Shown one piece after another: positions 53,999 through 63,872 of a stretch of DNA of 64,000 nt. A model generated the notes under the pieces. That model was not told where the DNA came from. It worked only from the letters and a program-made list of their open reading frames with translations, and did not search any database. The DNA is taken from assembly GCA_029212415.1 (NCBI GenBank), contig JARGOF010000016.1, positions 1 to 64,000 on the forward strand, given 5' to 3'. Numbering within the stretch: the stretch's first letter is position 1; every line of letters starts with the position of its first letter. This DNA comes from Rhizobiaceae bacterium (GTDB taxonomy: Bacteria; Pseudomonadota; Alphaproteobacteria; Rhizobiales; Rhizobiaceae). Both the position numbers and the translations under genes were made by a program.

Positions 53999-55231
53999 AT
54001 GAACACGCAAACCAAACTCGGCGTTCATTCCGAAACCGGCAAATTGCGGCAGGTCATTGTCTGCCGCCCCGGCCTGGCCCATCGCCGTCTCACCCCGGAC
54101 AATTGTCAGGAAATGTTGTTTGACGACGTTTTCTGGGTCAAACAGGCGCAGAAGGACCACGACGTCTTTGCATCTTTGATGCGCGACGAGGGCGTCGAGG
54201 TGCTCGACGTCAACGTGCTTTTGGCCGAAACGCTCGACATCAAGCAAGGACGCGCCTTCGTGCTTGACCACCGCATCAACCGGGACCATGTCGGCGTCGG
54301 GATGATGGAAGAATTGCGCGCCTGGATGGACGCGCTGCCCGGCGCGCAGCTGGCGGAATTTCTGCTCGGCGGCCTGGCGGAAGACGATCTGCCGTTCAAG
54401 CCGACCGGCCTGTTCGGCAGTTATCTGGGCCCGCATGGCTTCATCCTGCCGCCGCTGCCCAACGCGCTCTTCACCCGCGACAACTCGGCATGGATTTATG
54501 ACGGCGTGGTGGTCAACCCGATGCACTGGCCGGCGCGACGCCCCGAAACGCTGCTCAACACGGCGATCTACCGGTTCCACCCGAAGTTCGCCGGCAAGAC
54601 CAATATCCACTGGGGTGATCCGACGAAGGAGCATGGCCTGGCGACGCTGGAAGGCGGCGACATCATGCCGGTGGGTGATCGTACTGTTCTGGTCGGCATG
54701 GGCGAACGCTCCTCGACCCAGGGCATCGGACAGCTTGCCGAAGCGCTGTTTGACAAGGGCGTGGTTGACCGGGTGCTGGCGTTCCAGATTCCCAAATCCC
54801 GCGCCGCCATGCATCTCGACACGGTGTTCACGCTGTGTGGCGGGGATGTGGTCACAACCTTCAAGGAAGTCGCCGACGAACTGATCTGCTATGACATCAG
54901 GCCCGGCGAAGGCAAGGCGCCGCTGACCTTCCGCCGCGACCCGCGTGCGATCTTCGACATCGTTGCCGAAGTGCTTGGCTATAAAAAACTGCAGATCGTG
55001 CCGACCGGCGGAAACACCAGGGAAGAACGCGCCCGCGAACAGTGGAACGACGGCAACAATGTGCTGGCGCTGCGTCCCGGCCTGGTGGTCGGCTACGACC
55101 GCAACGACGACACAAACGCCGCGCTGAAGGCGGTCGGCATCGAGGTCCTGGCGGTGCCGGGCGCCGAGCTTGGCCGTGGCCGCGGCGGCGGCCATTGCAT
55201 GAGCTGCCCGACCATCCGCGACGCCATTTGA
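53999..55231 (+). CDS. arcA: Arginine deiminase
   Basis: Converts arginine to citrulline and ammonia, 410 residues. Family motifs: [12 protein letters not shown] at the N-terminus, [32 protein letters not shown] with the catalytic His, and [17 protein letters not shown] with the catalytic Cys near the C-terminus. Second gene of the operon, 25 bp after the transporter, 18 bp before the carbamoyltransferase gene. Sequence shows an intact enzyme. Confidence 0.97.
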   Translation: MNTQTKLGVHSETGKLRQVIVCRPGLAHRRLTPDNCQEMLFDDVFWVKQAQKDHDVFASLMRDEGVEVLDVNVLLAETLDIKQGRAFVLDHRINRDHVGVGMMEELRAWMDALPGAQLAEFLLGGLAEDDLPFKPTGLFGSYLGPHGFILPPLPNALFTRDNSAWIYDGVVVNPMHWPARRPETLLNTAIYRFHPKFAGKTNIHWGDPTKEHGLATLEGGDIMPVGDRTVLVGMGERSSTQGIGQLAEALFDKGVVDRVLAFQIPKSRAAMHLDTVFTLCGGDVVTTFKEVADELICYDIRPGEGKAPLTFRRDPRAIFDIVAEVLGYKKLQIVPTGGNTREERAREQWNDGNNVLALRPGLVVGYDRNDDTNAALKAVGIEVLAVPGAELGRGRGGGHCMSCPTIRDAI

Positions 55232-55249
55232 TTTAAAGGAACAACAATC

Positions 55250-56251
55250 ATGTCTTTCAATTTGAAAAACCGCAGCCTTCTGTCGCTGCGCGACTTCAGC
55301 CCACGCGAGATCGCCTTCCTGGTGAAACTCGCGGCTGACCTGAAGACCGCCAAATACGCAGGCACCGAGGTTCCCCGGCTGCAGGGCAAGGATATTGCGC
55401 TGATCTTCGAAAAGGACTCGACGCGCACCCGGGCCGGCTTCGAGGTCGCGGCCTACGACCAGGGCGCCCGCGTCACCTATCTGGGGCCGACGGGCAGCCA
55501 CATCGGCCACAAGGAATCGGTCAAGGACACGGCGCGGGTGCTGGGTCGCATCTATGATGCGATCGAATACCGCGGCTTCGGACAGGACGTGGTCGAGAAA
55601 CTGGCCAAATATGCCGGTGTGCCGGTCTACAACGGGCTGACCAACGAATTCCATCCGACGCAGATTCTCGCAGATCTCCTGACCATGCAGGAGCATGTGG
55701 AAAAGCCACTGCATCAGGTGTCCTACTGCTTTATCGGCGACGCCGGAAACAATATGGGCGACAGCCTGCTGATCGGTGGGGCCAAGATGGGCATGGATGT
55801 GCGGCTTTGCGCGCCTGAAGCCTGCTGGCCGACGGCGGCAATCCGCAACGAGGCACAGGCGATCGCCGATGAGACCGGCGCCCGTATCATGATTACCGAT
55901 AACGCCGACGATGCGGTGCGGGACGTCGATTTCATCTACACCGATGTCTGGGTGTCGATGGGAGAGCCGAAGGAAAAATGGGCCGAGCGCATCAAGCTGC
56001 TGATGCCTTATCAGGTCAACGCGGCGCTGATGGCCAAAACCGGCAACCCGCGCACCCGCTTCATGCATTGCCTGCCCGCCTGCCACAACACCGAGACCAG
56101 CGTCGGCGTCGACATGCAGGCGCAGTTCGGCATCGACGCCATGGAAGTGACCGAAGAGGTGTTTGAAAGTCCGGCATCGATTGTCTTCGATCAGGCGGAA
56201 AACCGCGTGCACACCATCAAGGCGGTGCTCGTCGCCACCCTGGGGTCCTGA
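55250..56251 (+). CDS. arcB: Ornithine carbamoyltransferase, catabolic
   Basis: Phosphorolyses citrulline to ornithine and carbamoyl phosphate, 333 residues. Carbamoyl-phosphate site [14 protein letters not shown], ornithine-side [25 protein letters not shown], and the C-terminal [12 protein letters not shown]. Start supported by AAAGGA. The catabolic direction is inferred from its place between deiminase and carbamate kinase. Confidence 0.97.
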   Translation: MSFNLKNRSLLSLRDFSPREIAFLVKLAADLKTAKYAGTEVPRLQGKDIALIFEKDSTRTRAGFEVAAYDQGARVTYLGPTGSHIGHKESVKDTARVLGRIYDAIEYRGFGQDVVEKLAKYAGVPVYNGLTNEFHPTQILADLLTMQEHVEKPLHQVSYCFIGDAGNNMGDSLLIGGAKMGMDVRLCAPEACWPTAAIRNEAQAIADETGARIMITDNADDAVRDVDFIYTDVWVSMGEPKEKWAERIKLLMPYQVNAALMAKTGNPRTRFMHCLPACHNTETSVGVDMQAQFGIDAMEVTEEVFESPASIVFDQAENRVHTIKAVLVATLGS

Positions 56252-56252
56252 G

Positions 56253-57176
56253 ATGCGCATCGTCGTTGCATTGGGCGGAAATGCTCTGCTCAAACGCGGT
56301 GAGCCGATGACCGATGCGGCGCAGCGGGCCAATGTCGCTGTCGCCGCCGTCGCGCTGGCCGATCTGGCCCGCGACCACCAGATCATCGTTGCCCATGGCA
56401 ACGGCCCGCAGGTCGGGCTGCTGGCGCTGCAGGGCGCCGCCTATGCGCCCGATACGCCATGGCCACTGGATGTTCTTGGCGCTGAAAGCGAGGGCATGAT
56501 CGGCTATCTCATCGAGCAGGAACTGATCAACGCCCTGCCCGACGACGCCGCATGCGCCACATTGCTGACCCGTGTCGAAGTCGACGCGAGGGATCCGGCC
56601 TTTGACCGCCCGACCAAGCCAATCGGCCCCGTCTACACGCAGGAACAGGCAGAAAGCCTGCGCGCCAGCCATCCCTGGACGCTGGTCGCAGACGGCAAAT
56701 CCGGCTTCCGCCGGGTCGTCGCCTCGCCCGAGCCGCGCCGCATTCCGGGCCTCAAATCGATCCGGCTGCTGGTCGACAATGGCATCACGGTGATCTGCGC
56801 CGGCGGTGGCGGCATTCCTGTCGTCCGAAAGGGCGACGGCAGCATGGAGGGCATCGAAGCGGTCATCGACAAGGACCGGACCTCGGCTCTGCTCGCCGAG
56901 GCGCTTGACGCCGATGCGCTGCTGATGCTTACTGATGTGGCCTCGGTCTATCGCGCCTGGGGCACACCGCAGCAGGCGGCCATCAAGGCCATCACCCCGG
57001 CAGAGCTCAATGCCATGGATTTCGCCGAAGGCTCCATGGGGCCGAAAGTTGCGGCCGCCTCGGGCTTCGTGCGGGCTGGCGGAAAAATGGCCGGTATCGG
57101 CCGCCTGCAGGATGCGCGCGCCATCATCGAGGGCAAAGCCGGCACTGTGATATCCGAAAATGCCGGTCCTATGTAG
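56253..57176 (+). CDS. arcC: Carbamate kinase
   Basis: Last enzyme of the arginine deiminase pathway: carbamoyl phosphate plus ADP to ATP, CO2 and ammonia. 307 residues from ATG 56253, one base after the arcB stop; the upstream extension in the same frame is arcB sequence in another frame. Motifs VVALGGNALLKRGEPM, AHGNGPQVGLLALQ, VICAGGGGIPVV, AVIDKDRTSALLAEAL and GSMGPKVAAASGFVRAGG are all present. Confidence 0.97.
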   Translation: MRIVVALGGNALLKRGEPMTDAAQRANVAVAAVALADLARDHQIIVAHGNGPQVGLLALQGAAYAPDTPWPLDVLGAESEGMIGYLIEQELINALPDDAACATLLTRVEVDARDPAFDRPTKPIGPVYTQEQAESLRASHPWTLVADGKSGFRRVVASPEPRRIPGLKSIRLLVDNGITVICAGGGGIPVVRKGDGSMEGIEAVIDKDRTSALLAEALDADALLMLTDVASVYRAWGTPQQAAIKAITPAELNAMDFAEGSMGPKVAAASGFVRAGGKMAGIGRLQDARAIIEGKAGTVISENAGPM

Positions 57177-57263
57177 CAAACGCACCCGCGATCACAGGAT
57201 AACTTGAGCAAACCAGCCTTCGACAATCCCTCAGCCGTTCACTCCGGCGTACAATGAACGCGA

Positions 57264-57294
57264 ATCACTTGACCAACTGGCGTGATCAAGTGAT
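57264..57294. promoter_or_regulatory. 9-bp inverted repeat upstream of the ZIP gene
   Basis: ATCACTTGA and TCAAGTGAT arms with a 13-nt centre, 45 bp before the ZIP transporter start. It could be a metalloregulator operator; no known metal-regulator consensus is matched. Confidence 0.4.
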
Positions 57295-57338
57295 GTTGCC
57301 GTCAACCGGCAAGCCAGTCGGGGAATATCGGAAGCAAC

Positions 57339-58112
57339 ATGGAACTGACTGATATCAAGATTGTCTCGGCAATCGCGATCTTCGTGATCGGGCTTGGCGG
57401 TGGACTTGCGGCGCGGCGCCTGGCGCTGGGCGAGAACGGGGGCCGGCTGCTGATCGCGGGCAATGTTTTTGCCGGCGGCGTCTTTCTGGGAGCAGCGCTG
57501 ATCCATGTGCTGCCCGATGCGCAGGAAGGGTTTTCGCAAGCCTATGGCGATCTCGGCTATCCGATTTACGGACTGGTCTGTGGGCTGGCGCTTGGCCTGA
57601 TGCTGGCGCTCGAGCAGGTGGGGCATGCGTTCAATCGGGGTGCCGATGCCGCTCGGGCCTATCCTCTCGTCCTGTTCCTCATCCTGTCAATCCATTCGGT
57701 GATCGCGGGCTTTGCGCTTGGGATCGAAACGATGCATCTTCAGGCCATCGTGCTTCTGGTGGCCGTGCTCGCGCACAAGGGGTCGGCGTCTTTCGCGCTT
57801 GGCCTGAGCATGCTGGGGGATGGGCCGGACGGCAAGGTGGCCGGGCCGGGCTACTTTCGTCAGATCGTGTTTTTCTCGTTGATGACGCCAATCGGTATCG
57901 GCCTGGGCTGGGGGGCCTCAATGCTGGTGTCGGGCACTGGCGCCGTCAAGTTCGAGGCGATCTTCGATGCGCTGGCCGCCGGCACGTTTCTTTATGTCGC
58001 GGTCTACGAGATCCTGCGGCGGGAGTTCTCGTCTCGAGAGATGTTGCCGCTCAAGGTGCTGTCGCTCGGGGTCGGATACGGGATCATGGCGCTGATCGCA
58101 CTGTGGGTTTGA
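57339..58112 (+). CDS. ZIP-family metal transporter
   Basis: Inner-membrane divalent-metal (Zn/Fe/Mn) permease, 257 residues, about eight hydrophobic segments. Conserved motifs: GGVFLGAALIHVLPDAQEG, ILSIHSVIAGFALGIE (metal-site helix IV) and AVLAHKGSASFALGLSM (helix V). Stand-alone gene 162 bp after arcC, preceded by an inverted repeat. Confidence 0.9.
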   Translation: MELTDIKIVSAIAIFVIGLGGGLAARRLALGENGGRLLIAGNVFAGGVFLGAALIHVLPDAQEGFSQAYGDLGYPIYGLVCGLALGLMLALEQVGHAFNRGADAARAYPLVLFLILSIHSVIAGFALGIETMHLQAIVLLVAVLAHKGSASFALGLSMLGDGPDGKVAGPGYFRQIVFFSLMTPIGIGLGWGASMLVSGTGAVKFEAIFDALAAGTFLYVAVYEILRREFSSREMLPLKVLSLGVGYGIMALIALWV

Positions 58113-58392
58113 CCGGGCTGGAAAACGGACGCGATATCCCTGCCGCAAAACCCGCAGCGTTCCATTTGCCCGATCATCTGAGCCGCTGTTGCCGCATATT
58201 TCCTGGCTTCGTCACCTGAGCCAGGAAGGCCGCATGGCGTGGCAGGAGCAGCGCCGGCACGTTTGATTTTGCTGTTGATCGACCTTAAACCAAGACCCTG
58301 CAATCGTTTTTCTGACTTGATGACCGCGGTACGTGGCGCAAAAGCCTGATTTCTGCACTGACCAACCAACTCCGCCGTTGTAATATATTGCC

Positions 58393-59196
58393 ATGAAACA
58401 TCTCATCCTTTGCCTGCTCGCCATTATCGTGTCCGTGGCACCGGTTGGTGCCAAAACCATTTGCACTGTCATTGCCGAAGCGGAAAGTGGCGTTGTTCTG
58501 CTGGAGCAAGGCAATTGCCGCTCTCGCGTAACGCCTGCATCAACCTTCAAGATCGCCCTGAGCGTGATGGGGTTCGATTCTGGTTTCCTCTCGGACGCCA
58601 GCACACCGATCCTGCCGTTCAAGGCGGGGTATGTTGATTGGGGCGGGGACAATTGGAAGCAGGCAACCAATCCCACCCGATGGCTGAAATATTCGGTGGT
58701 CTGGTTTTCCCGGCAAATTACCGCTGCCTTGGGTGTCGAAACATTGGAGCGATACGCTCTGGCGATGGGTTACGGCAATGCAGATTTTTCGGGTGATGCG
58801 GGCAAGAATAATGCACTGGAACGGGCGTGGATCAGTTCATCGCTGAAGATTGCGCCGGTTGAGCAAGTGGCATTTCTGCGCAACCTCATCAACCGCAATC
58901 TGCCTGTGCAATCCCATGCCATCGACATGACCATGGCCATAATGGAAACAGCGCCAGCCGGTGGCGGCTGGGATATTTCCGGCAAAACCGGTGCCGCCTA
59001 TCCTCGGCGGGCGGATCGTTCCTTTGACAGAGCGAAGAGCTGGGGCTGGTTCGTGGGCTGGGCAACGAAAGAGGGGCGCACCTTGGTCTTTGCCCGCCTC
59101 GGTCAAGACGAGAAGCGCGAAAGCGTGTCTGCGGGGATCAGGGCAAAAAAGGCTCTTTTGCATGAATGGCAGGAACTCATCGCTGCCGTTCCATAA
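58393..59196 (+). CDS. Class D (OXA-type) beta-lactamase
   Basis: Serine beta-lactamase, 267 residues. Signal peptide at residues 1-20 (cleavage after VGA). Active-site motifs are complete: Ser50-T-F-Lys53, Ser101-V-Val103, Tyr127-G-Asn129 and Lys198-T-Gly200; the WGWFVGWA segment after KTG is also typical. Should hydrolyse penicillins in the periplasm; spectrum cannot be read. Stand-alone, between a ZIP transporter and an IS6-type remnant, suggesting it could have travelled with a mobile element, although no complete element is present. Confidence 0.93.
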   Translation: MKHLILCLLAIIVSVAPVGAKTICTVIAEAESGVVLLEQGNCRSRVTPASTFKIALSVMGFDSGFLSDASTPILPFKAGYVDWGGDNWKQATNPTRWLKYSVVWFSRQITAALGVETLERYALAMGYGNADFSGDAGKNNALERAWISSSLKIAPVEQVAFLRNLINRNLPVQSHAIDMTMAIMETAPAGGGWDISGKTGAAYPRRADRSFDRAKSWGWFVGWATKEGRTLVFARLGQDEKRESVSAGIRAKKALLHEWQELIAAVP

Positions 59197-59280
59197 TATG
59201 TGTCAGGTGCCTTCGTTATCTACGGCTGCTTTTCGGGAAGGGCCATAGTCATGTCGATGGCTCGGATTGAGGAAGGCAAG

Positions 59281-59592
59281 TTAGCACGTTGAAGTAACAC
59301 CGGAACCAAAGCATTCGTCACTTTCACCAAAAAACGGAATACCGTTCAACCAAGCGACAATAAGCATACCGAAAAAGAAAAACCCGATAGCAATGCTTGT
59401 TCCGTTTTTCATGTCGAGTTTGCCAACCAGATAATCTCTCAGCTTGTAGGCTGCGTAGGCCACGCGAACAATAGCAAAGCCGTCATTGCAATAACCTTCC
59501 CAACTTTCTGTAAGCGGTACGCCTCTACTTTCCATTAGTTTAGAAAAATAGGGTTGCAATTCTTTGCCTTTTTTTAATGGCGAAAGATTCAC
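59281..59592 (-). CDS. Hypothetical single-pass membrane protein
   Basis: A 103-residue frame with one clear hydrophobic segment (SIAIGFFFFGMLIVAWLNGIPFF) and a short charged N-terminus. No family recognised; no obvious start signal. Its 5' end overlaps the left edge of the transposase remnant, so the gene may have been disturbed by that insertion. Composition is AT-richer than its neighbours. Confidence 0.5.
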   Translation of the reverse strand: MNLSPLKKGKELQPYFSKLMESRGVPLTESWEGYCNDGFAIVRVAYAAYKLRDYLVGKLDMKNGTSIAIGFFFFGMLIVAWLNGIPFFGESDECFGSGVTSTC

Positions 59593-59786
59593 ACCTGCCG
59601 GTCAGGTTGAGGGAGCGACGAATGCGGCGCTTCGAGTCGGCTCAATCTGCACAGAGATTTCTCTCATCCCATGCCGCCATCTACAACACCTTCAACGTCC
59701 AACGCCATCTCATCTCCCGCGAGACACTTCGAAAATTCAGCGGCGAGACACTGGCTACGTGGCAATCAGCAGCGGCTGCCGTCTGA
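59577..59786 (+). mobile_element. IS6-family transposase remnant (C-terminal tail)
   Basis: From about 59577 the plus strand encodes AKDSHLPVRLRERRMRRFES then SAQRFLSSHAAIYNTFNVQR and HLISRETLRKFSGETLATW, matching the last 65 or so residues of IS6-type DDE transposases (ENSHQPVRRRERKMQRFKS...). The rest of the gene and the terminal inverted repeats were not found, so this is a degraded end of an insertion sequence. Confidence 0.8.
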
Positions 59787-59846
59787 TCGAAGAGTGCGCA
59801 TAAGCCTCGGGTAGCGATACTTACCGTGACAAGGCCAATCTGGATG

Positions 59847-60773
59847 CTAATCAGCCGCCGCCTTGGGAAACAGCGGCAGTCCCGGCACGTCCATGCGGAC
59901 CGTCAGGATCGTGCCTGAGGCTGATTCGGTGATGAACAGAGTGCGCAGATCCGCATCGCCATAGGCGGCGTTGGTCACCTGCAGACCGCATGGCGTCCGG
60001 ATGCGCAACAGCGGTTCGCCGAGCCGGCTGAACAGCCAGACACATCCCATGCCGTTGTGGCAGACGACAATATTGCCGTCACGGTCCACCGCAAGCCCGT
60101 CCGGGCCGGCCAGGCCTCCGGACAGCTGGATGAAATTGCCGACCCGCGACACAGTTCCGTCGTGTTCGATCGGCGCTCGCCAGATCGCGTTGGCCCGGGT
60201 CATAGCAACATAGAGCAGGCCGCCATCAGGGCTGAGAGCGATACCATTCGGGCTCGGCCCGGACGGCAACACCGTCGAAAGCCTGCCGTCCGGGGTGCGG
60301 CGGTAGACCCGGCCGCTCGGATCAGTCAGCCCGGATTCGCCCTGGTCGGTGAAATAAAGCGTGCCGTCAGCGCTAAAGGTCAGGTCGTTGAGCCCCTTGA
60401 ACGACTCCAGCAACGGCCGTTCGAGTTCCGCTTCGATCTTCCCGGTCTCGGGAAAGAAGCGCAGCAGGCCGCGCTGATGATCGGCGATCAGGATCGTGCC
60501 GTCTTTATCAAGCGCCAAGCCGTTGGGCTCACCATCATATTCGGCGACGGTTTCGAAATCGCCGGTTGGCGAGACACAAAACAGCCGGCCGCAAGCCAGG
60601 TCAACCAGATACAGATTGCCCTGGCGATCAAAGCAGGGGCCTTCCAGAAACGAATGCTCCGTCTTGCCGCCGCGGCGAATTTTCATCCAGGACGTGATCT
60701 TTGTGGAGTTGCGAAGCGTGTCCGGCACGCGGCAAAACACTTCGGCTTCGACTTCTGGCGGCGGCGCAAACAT
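59847..60773 (-). CDS. SMP-30/gluconolactonase family protein
   Basis: Six-bladed propeller lactonase-like protein, 308 residues. FLEGPCFDRQGNLYLVDLACGRLFCVSPTGDFETVAEYDGEPNGLALDKDGTILIAD, GLNDLTFSADGTLYFTDQGESG and SPNGIALSPDGGLLYVAMTRANAIW carry the calcium-site Glu/Asn/Asp of the family. It follows the TRAP genes after 161 bp holding alternative hairpins. Probably opens a sugar lactone taken up or made by the same pathway. Confidence 0.9.
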   Translation of the reverse strand: MFAPPPEVEAEVFCRVPDTLRNSTKITSWMKIRRGGKTEHSFLEGPCFDRQGNLYLVDLACGRLFCVSPTGDFETVAEYDGEPNGLALDKDGTILIADHQRGLLRFFPETGKIEAELERPLLESFKGLNDLTFSADGTLYFTDQGESGLTDPSGRVYRRTPDGRLSTVLPSGPSPNGIALSPDGGLLYVAMTRANAIWRAPIEHDGTVSRVGNFIQLSGGLAGPDGLAVDRDGNIVVCHNGMGCVWLFSRLGEPLLRIRTPCGLQVTNAAYGDADLRTLFITESASGTILTVRMDVPGLPLFPKAAAD

Positions 60774-60885
60774 GGTCAGGCTCTCTGGTTACAGGCGGTG
60801 CCGGGTGTGGCACGCAGTGTCGTCAGGTTTTATCATGCGTTGGCAACAGTTCGGTAAACAAGCATGGCAGACGCTGTTTAGCAAA

Positions 60886-60926
60886 GGGGACGGATTAAGT
60901 CCCCCTCGCCTTGTCCGCTTAATCCG
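60886..60926 (-). terminator. Alternative hairpins after dctP
   Basis: Two mutually exclusive stems share 60891-60899: GGGGAC/GTCCCC (60886-60904) followed on the minus strand by TTT, and CGGATTAAG/CTTAATCCG (60891-60926). They lie 9 nt after the binding-protein gene and 113 nt before the SMP-30 gene, like an attenuator or partial terminator. Confidence 0.6.
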
Positions 60927-60934
60927 GCGAAACC

Positions 60935-61897
60935 CTATTTCTGGGTAAGCTCGTTGCGGACCGCCTCATCGAAACTGTCGGAATACTTGTCCCACACCGG
61001 CTGCACGGCGGCGCGGAAAGCGGCCAGATCGACATCATTGAACGTGACGCCGCCCTGCTCCAGTTTCTTGGTCAGCTCTTTTTCCCCAGTCTGGGCCAGG
61101 TCGCGCTGGTAGGTGGCGGCCTCCCGCCCCGCCGTCATCACCGCTTCTTGCTGTTCGGGCGTGAGCATATCGAACTTGCGCTTGGAAATGATCAACGGGC
61201 CGGCCGTGAACACAGTCTTCGTCATGGCGACATGTTTGGCCACTTCAAAGAATTTCTGCGACCAGATCTGGGTGATGCCAGTCGAGCCGCCGACCACGAC
61301 ACCTTGCTGGAGGCCAGGATAGAGTTCGCTCCAGGCGAGCGGCACCGGTGTTCCGCCCATCGCGGCCATGGAATCGATGGTCACCGGGCTGTTGATGACG
61401 CGCATCTTCATGCCGCTCAGATCGCCGGGTGTCTTAATCGGGCCGGTCTTGCTGAATATGTTGCGGAAGCCACCATCGAAATAGGTCAACACCACGATAT
61501 TCTTCGGCGCTAGCCCCACATTCAGCAATTCGCCTAGCTTGCCGTCGAGCTTATCATAGGCCGCTTCACGGCCGTCAAACAGGAATGGCAGGTCGAGCGC
61601 AGCCACCTGTTCATTGTAGGGGGCCAGATGGGCCGATGCGACGATGCCCATGTCGATCGTGCCAAGTTGTACGCCCTGAACAACAGCCTGCGGGCTGCCA
61701 AGCTGATTGTCGGGAAAGATCTGTACCGTCACGGTGCCGTTGGTCGCCTTTGCAACGGCATCAGCAAAATGCTGCGCCCCGACCGTATAGGGATGCGAGG
61801 CCGGATTAGGCGACGAAAGCCTGATCGTGACTTCCTGGGCCTGTGCGATTGTGCTGGCCAGCACCGCACCCGCCAGCGCGCTTAGCAGTCGTTTCAT
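60935..61897 (-). CDS. dctP: TRAP transporter substrate-binding protein (DctP)
   Basis: Periplasmic binding protein of 320 residues. Signal peptide RLLSALAGAVLASTIAQA; mature EVTIRLSSPNPASHPYTVGAQHFADAVAKATNGTVTVQIFPDNQLG is the DctP signature, followed by MRVINSPVTIDSMAAMGGTPVPLAWSELYPGLQQGVV with the carboxylate-binding Arg. Ligand is a carboxylate; the linked lactonase and enolase-superfamily dehydratase suggest a sugar acid. Confidence 0.94.
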   Translation of the reverse strand: MKRLLSALAGAVLASTIAQAQEVTIRLSSPNPASHPYTVGAQHFADAVAKATNGTVTVQIFPDNQLGSPQAVVQGVQLGTIDMGIVASAHLAPYNEQVAALDLPFLFDGREAAYDKLDGKLGELLNVGLAPKNIVVLTYFDGGFRNIFSKTGPIKTPGDLSGMKMRVINSPVTIDSMAAMGGTPVPLAWSELYPGLQQGVVVGGSTGITQIWSQKFFEVAKHVAMTKTVFTAGPLIISKRKFDMLTPEQQEAVMTAGREAATYQRDLAQTGEKELTKKLEQGGVTFNDVDLAAFRAAVQPVWDKYSDSFDEAVRNELTQK

Positions 61898-61913
61898 GTT
61901 CTTCTCCCTTTGT

Positions 61914-63206
61914 TTATTTCATTAGAGTTGACGGCAACCACGTGATTACCTCCGGCACGAATATCAGTACCACGGTGACGCAGATCAGCATGAGGAGGAA
62001 TGGCAGCGCGCCACGCGCCACGGTCTCGAACGGCAAGCCAGTGACCGCAGAGGTCACGAACAGGTCCGGCCCCACCGGGGGCGTGATCAACCCGAGCGAC
62101 AAGGCGATGATCGAAAAGACGCCAAAGAAGATCGGGTCGATGCCCAGGCTGTCGATTGTGGGAATCAGGATCGGAACCAGGATCACGATCGCGGCCGACG
62201 GATTGGCAAACAGCCCAGCAAGCAGATAGAGCCCGAACACCAGCAGCAGAAAAATCTGCGGCACGTCGGTAATGTCGAGCAAGGTTTGCGCCAATGCCTG
62301 CGGGATCTGGAGATAGGTCAGCGACCAGCCCAGCAACGAGGCGGTCGCCACTAGGAAGATGATATTGGCGGTATCGACCACCGTATCGCGTAGGGCGGCA
62401 AGTATTTCGGCCACGCCGATTTCGCGGTGGATCACCCCCCCGACCACCAGACCGTAGAAAACGGCGACCGCGGCCGCCTCCGTCGGCGTGAATGTTCCCA
62501 GATAGATGCCACCGAGCACGACGACGGGGATTGTCAGCGACCAGAAGGCGCGCAGGAAGCTTCGGCGCAGATCAACCACCGAAAACGGCTTGGCCTCGAC
62601 GGGCAATGGATTTTTACGCAGCTTCAGCCAACTGACTGTCATGATCGCCAAGCCGATAATGATACCGGGAATGGCACCACCAAGAAACAGCTTGCCGATC
62701 GAAACTTCGGCCGTTGTGCCATAGACGATCATCGGAATGCTGGGCGGGATGATCACGCCGACGACGGCGCTGGAGGCGACCAGGCCGGCCGAAAACGGAC
62801 GCGGGTAGCCGAACGCGTAGAGCCGGGGCACCAGTGCCTTGCCAACTGCCGCGTTTGTCGCCGTCGACGAGCCCGACAGGGCAGCGAAAAACATGCATGT
62901 TAGCGTGACGACATGGGCGAGTCCGCCGGTCACCCGGCGCACCAGCGAGTCAAAGAAATCTACCAGTCGATCGGTGATGCCGCCGCCCATCATCAGGTTG
63001 CCGGCGAGAATGAAATAGGGAATCGCCAGCAGCGAATAAGAATCCGTTGCCGAATAGATCTGCGAGGGAACCAGAACCAGCGGCATGGCGCCGGTCCCGA
63101 AGATCAGGACCATCGCAACAACCGATGCCAATGCCAATGCAACCGAGATCGGAACGCTGAGGGCAGCCAGGACAAGGAAACTACCAAACAGGATGAGCCC
63201 GTTCAC
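61914..63206 (-). CDS. dctM: TRAP transporter large permease (DctM)
   Basis: Membrane subunit of 430 residues from GTG 63206, which has GGGAG upstream and overlaps the DctQ stop as GTGA; the longer open frame to 63299 is not coding. About twelve hydrophobic segments; typical GNLMMGGGITDRLVDFFDSLVRRVTGGLAHVVTLTCMFFAALSGSSTATNAAVG and PPSIPMIVYGTTAEVSIGKLFLGGAIPG. Standard family length. Confidence 0.95.
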   Translation of the reverse strand: MNGLILFGSFLVLAALSVPISVALALASVVAMVLIFGTGAMPLVLVPSQIYSATDSYSLLAIPYFILAGNLMMGGGITDRLVDFFDSLVRRVTGGLAHVVTLTCMFFAALSGSSTATNAAVGKALVPRLYAFGYPRPFSAGLVASSAVVGVIIPPSIPMIVYGTTAEVSIGKLFLGGAIPGIIIGLAIMTVSWLKLRKNPLPVEAKPFSVVDLRRSFLRAFWSLTIPVVVLGGIYLGTFTPTEAAAVAVFYGLVVGGVIHREIGVAEILAALRDTVVDTANIIFLVATASLLGWSLTYLQIPQALAQTLLDITDVPQIFLLLVFGLYLLAGLFANPSAAIVILVPILIPTIDSLGIDPIFFGVFSIIALSLGLITPPVGPDLFVTSAVTGLPFETVARGALPFLLMLICVTVVLIFVPEVITWLPSTLMK

Positions 63207-63736
63207 GACGCGCTCCCGGTTCTGGCCATGCTTCCAGCCGCCCTGGCCGATGGCAAAATTTCTTCCAGGTAAGTCAGCGTCCCGAACAAGGCCATACACA
63301 GTCCACCGACGGCAACAGCGCCTGTCGGAATGGCCAGAGAAAGCCGCAATGCGGGCGTGATGTTGGAGAAGTTGATCGCAGCAAAATCCACGCCCTGAAC
63401 CAGCAGTATGACGGCGAGCGTAACCAACGCCGCAGCCGCGGCGAAATGCGTGAACCCGACCAGCGCCTTGCCGCCGATCTCGCGCAACGCTGTCACCGCG
63501 ATATGCGACTTGGTCCAGGTCGTGACCGATATGCCCAACAACACCGACCAGACAAACAGGGTTCGGGTCAGTTCGCTCGCCCAGGGAATCGAAATCGCGA
63601 AGATGTTGCGCGACAGCACTTCAACCATTGTGATCGTCACCATCACCGCGATACACACGGCCGCGACCGTGCGCAGCATCGCTGCCAGCGCATGCGCGGC
63701 CCGGTACACCGCCACGAGAATGTCGGGCCCGGTCAC
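63203..63736 (-). CDS. dctQ: TRAP transporter small permease (DctQ)
   Basis: Small membrane subunit, 177 residues, four hydrophobic segments; VLSRNIFAISIPWASELTRTLFVWSVLLGISV is the conserved DctQ segment (E-x-x-R). First TRAP gene in transcription order, 136 bp after the partial dehydratase gene, and coupled to dctM by a GTGA overlap. Confidence 0.92.
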   Translation of the reverse strand: MTGPDILVAVYRAAHALAAMLRTVAAVCIAVMVTITMVEVLSRNIFAISIPWASELTRTLFVWSVLLGISVTTWTKSHIAVTALREIGGKALVGFTHFAAAAALVTLAVILLVQGVDFAAINFSNITPALRLSLAIPTGAVAVGGLCMALFGTLTYLEEILPSARAAGSMARTGSAS

Positions 63737-63872
63737 GGTGATGCCTCCGCTTCACACGCGGATCGTCCGCAAGGCGTTTTTGCCAACAGCACTGGACAAT
63801 CGTTCAAGTCACATACCTCCCGGCAATTACGCGCTTCAGCGCCGATTCTGTCGACCGACGTCCGCATTGGTC

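Noticed and set aside
53960-56401. An 813-codon open frame on the minus strand across arcA and arcB
   Set aside because: Antisense to highly conserved arginine deiminase and carbamoyltransferase genes; no family resemblance.
60891-60926. Riboswitch interpretation of the hairpins after dctP
   Set aside because: Too short and without any known aptamer core; treated as terminator/attenuator-like only.
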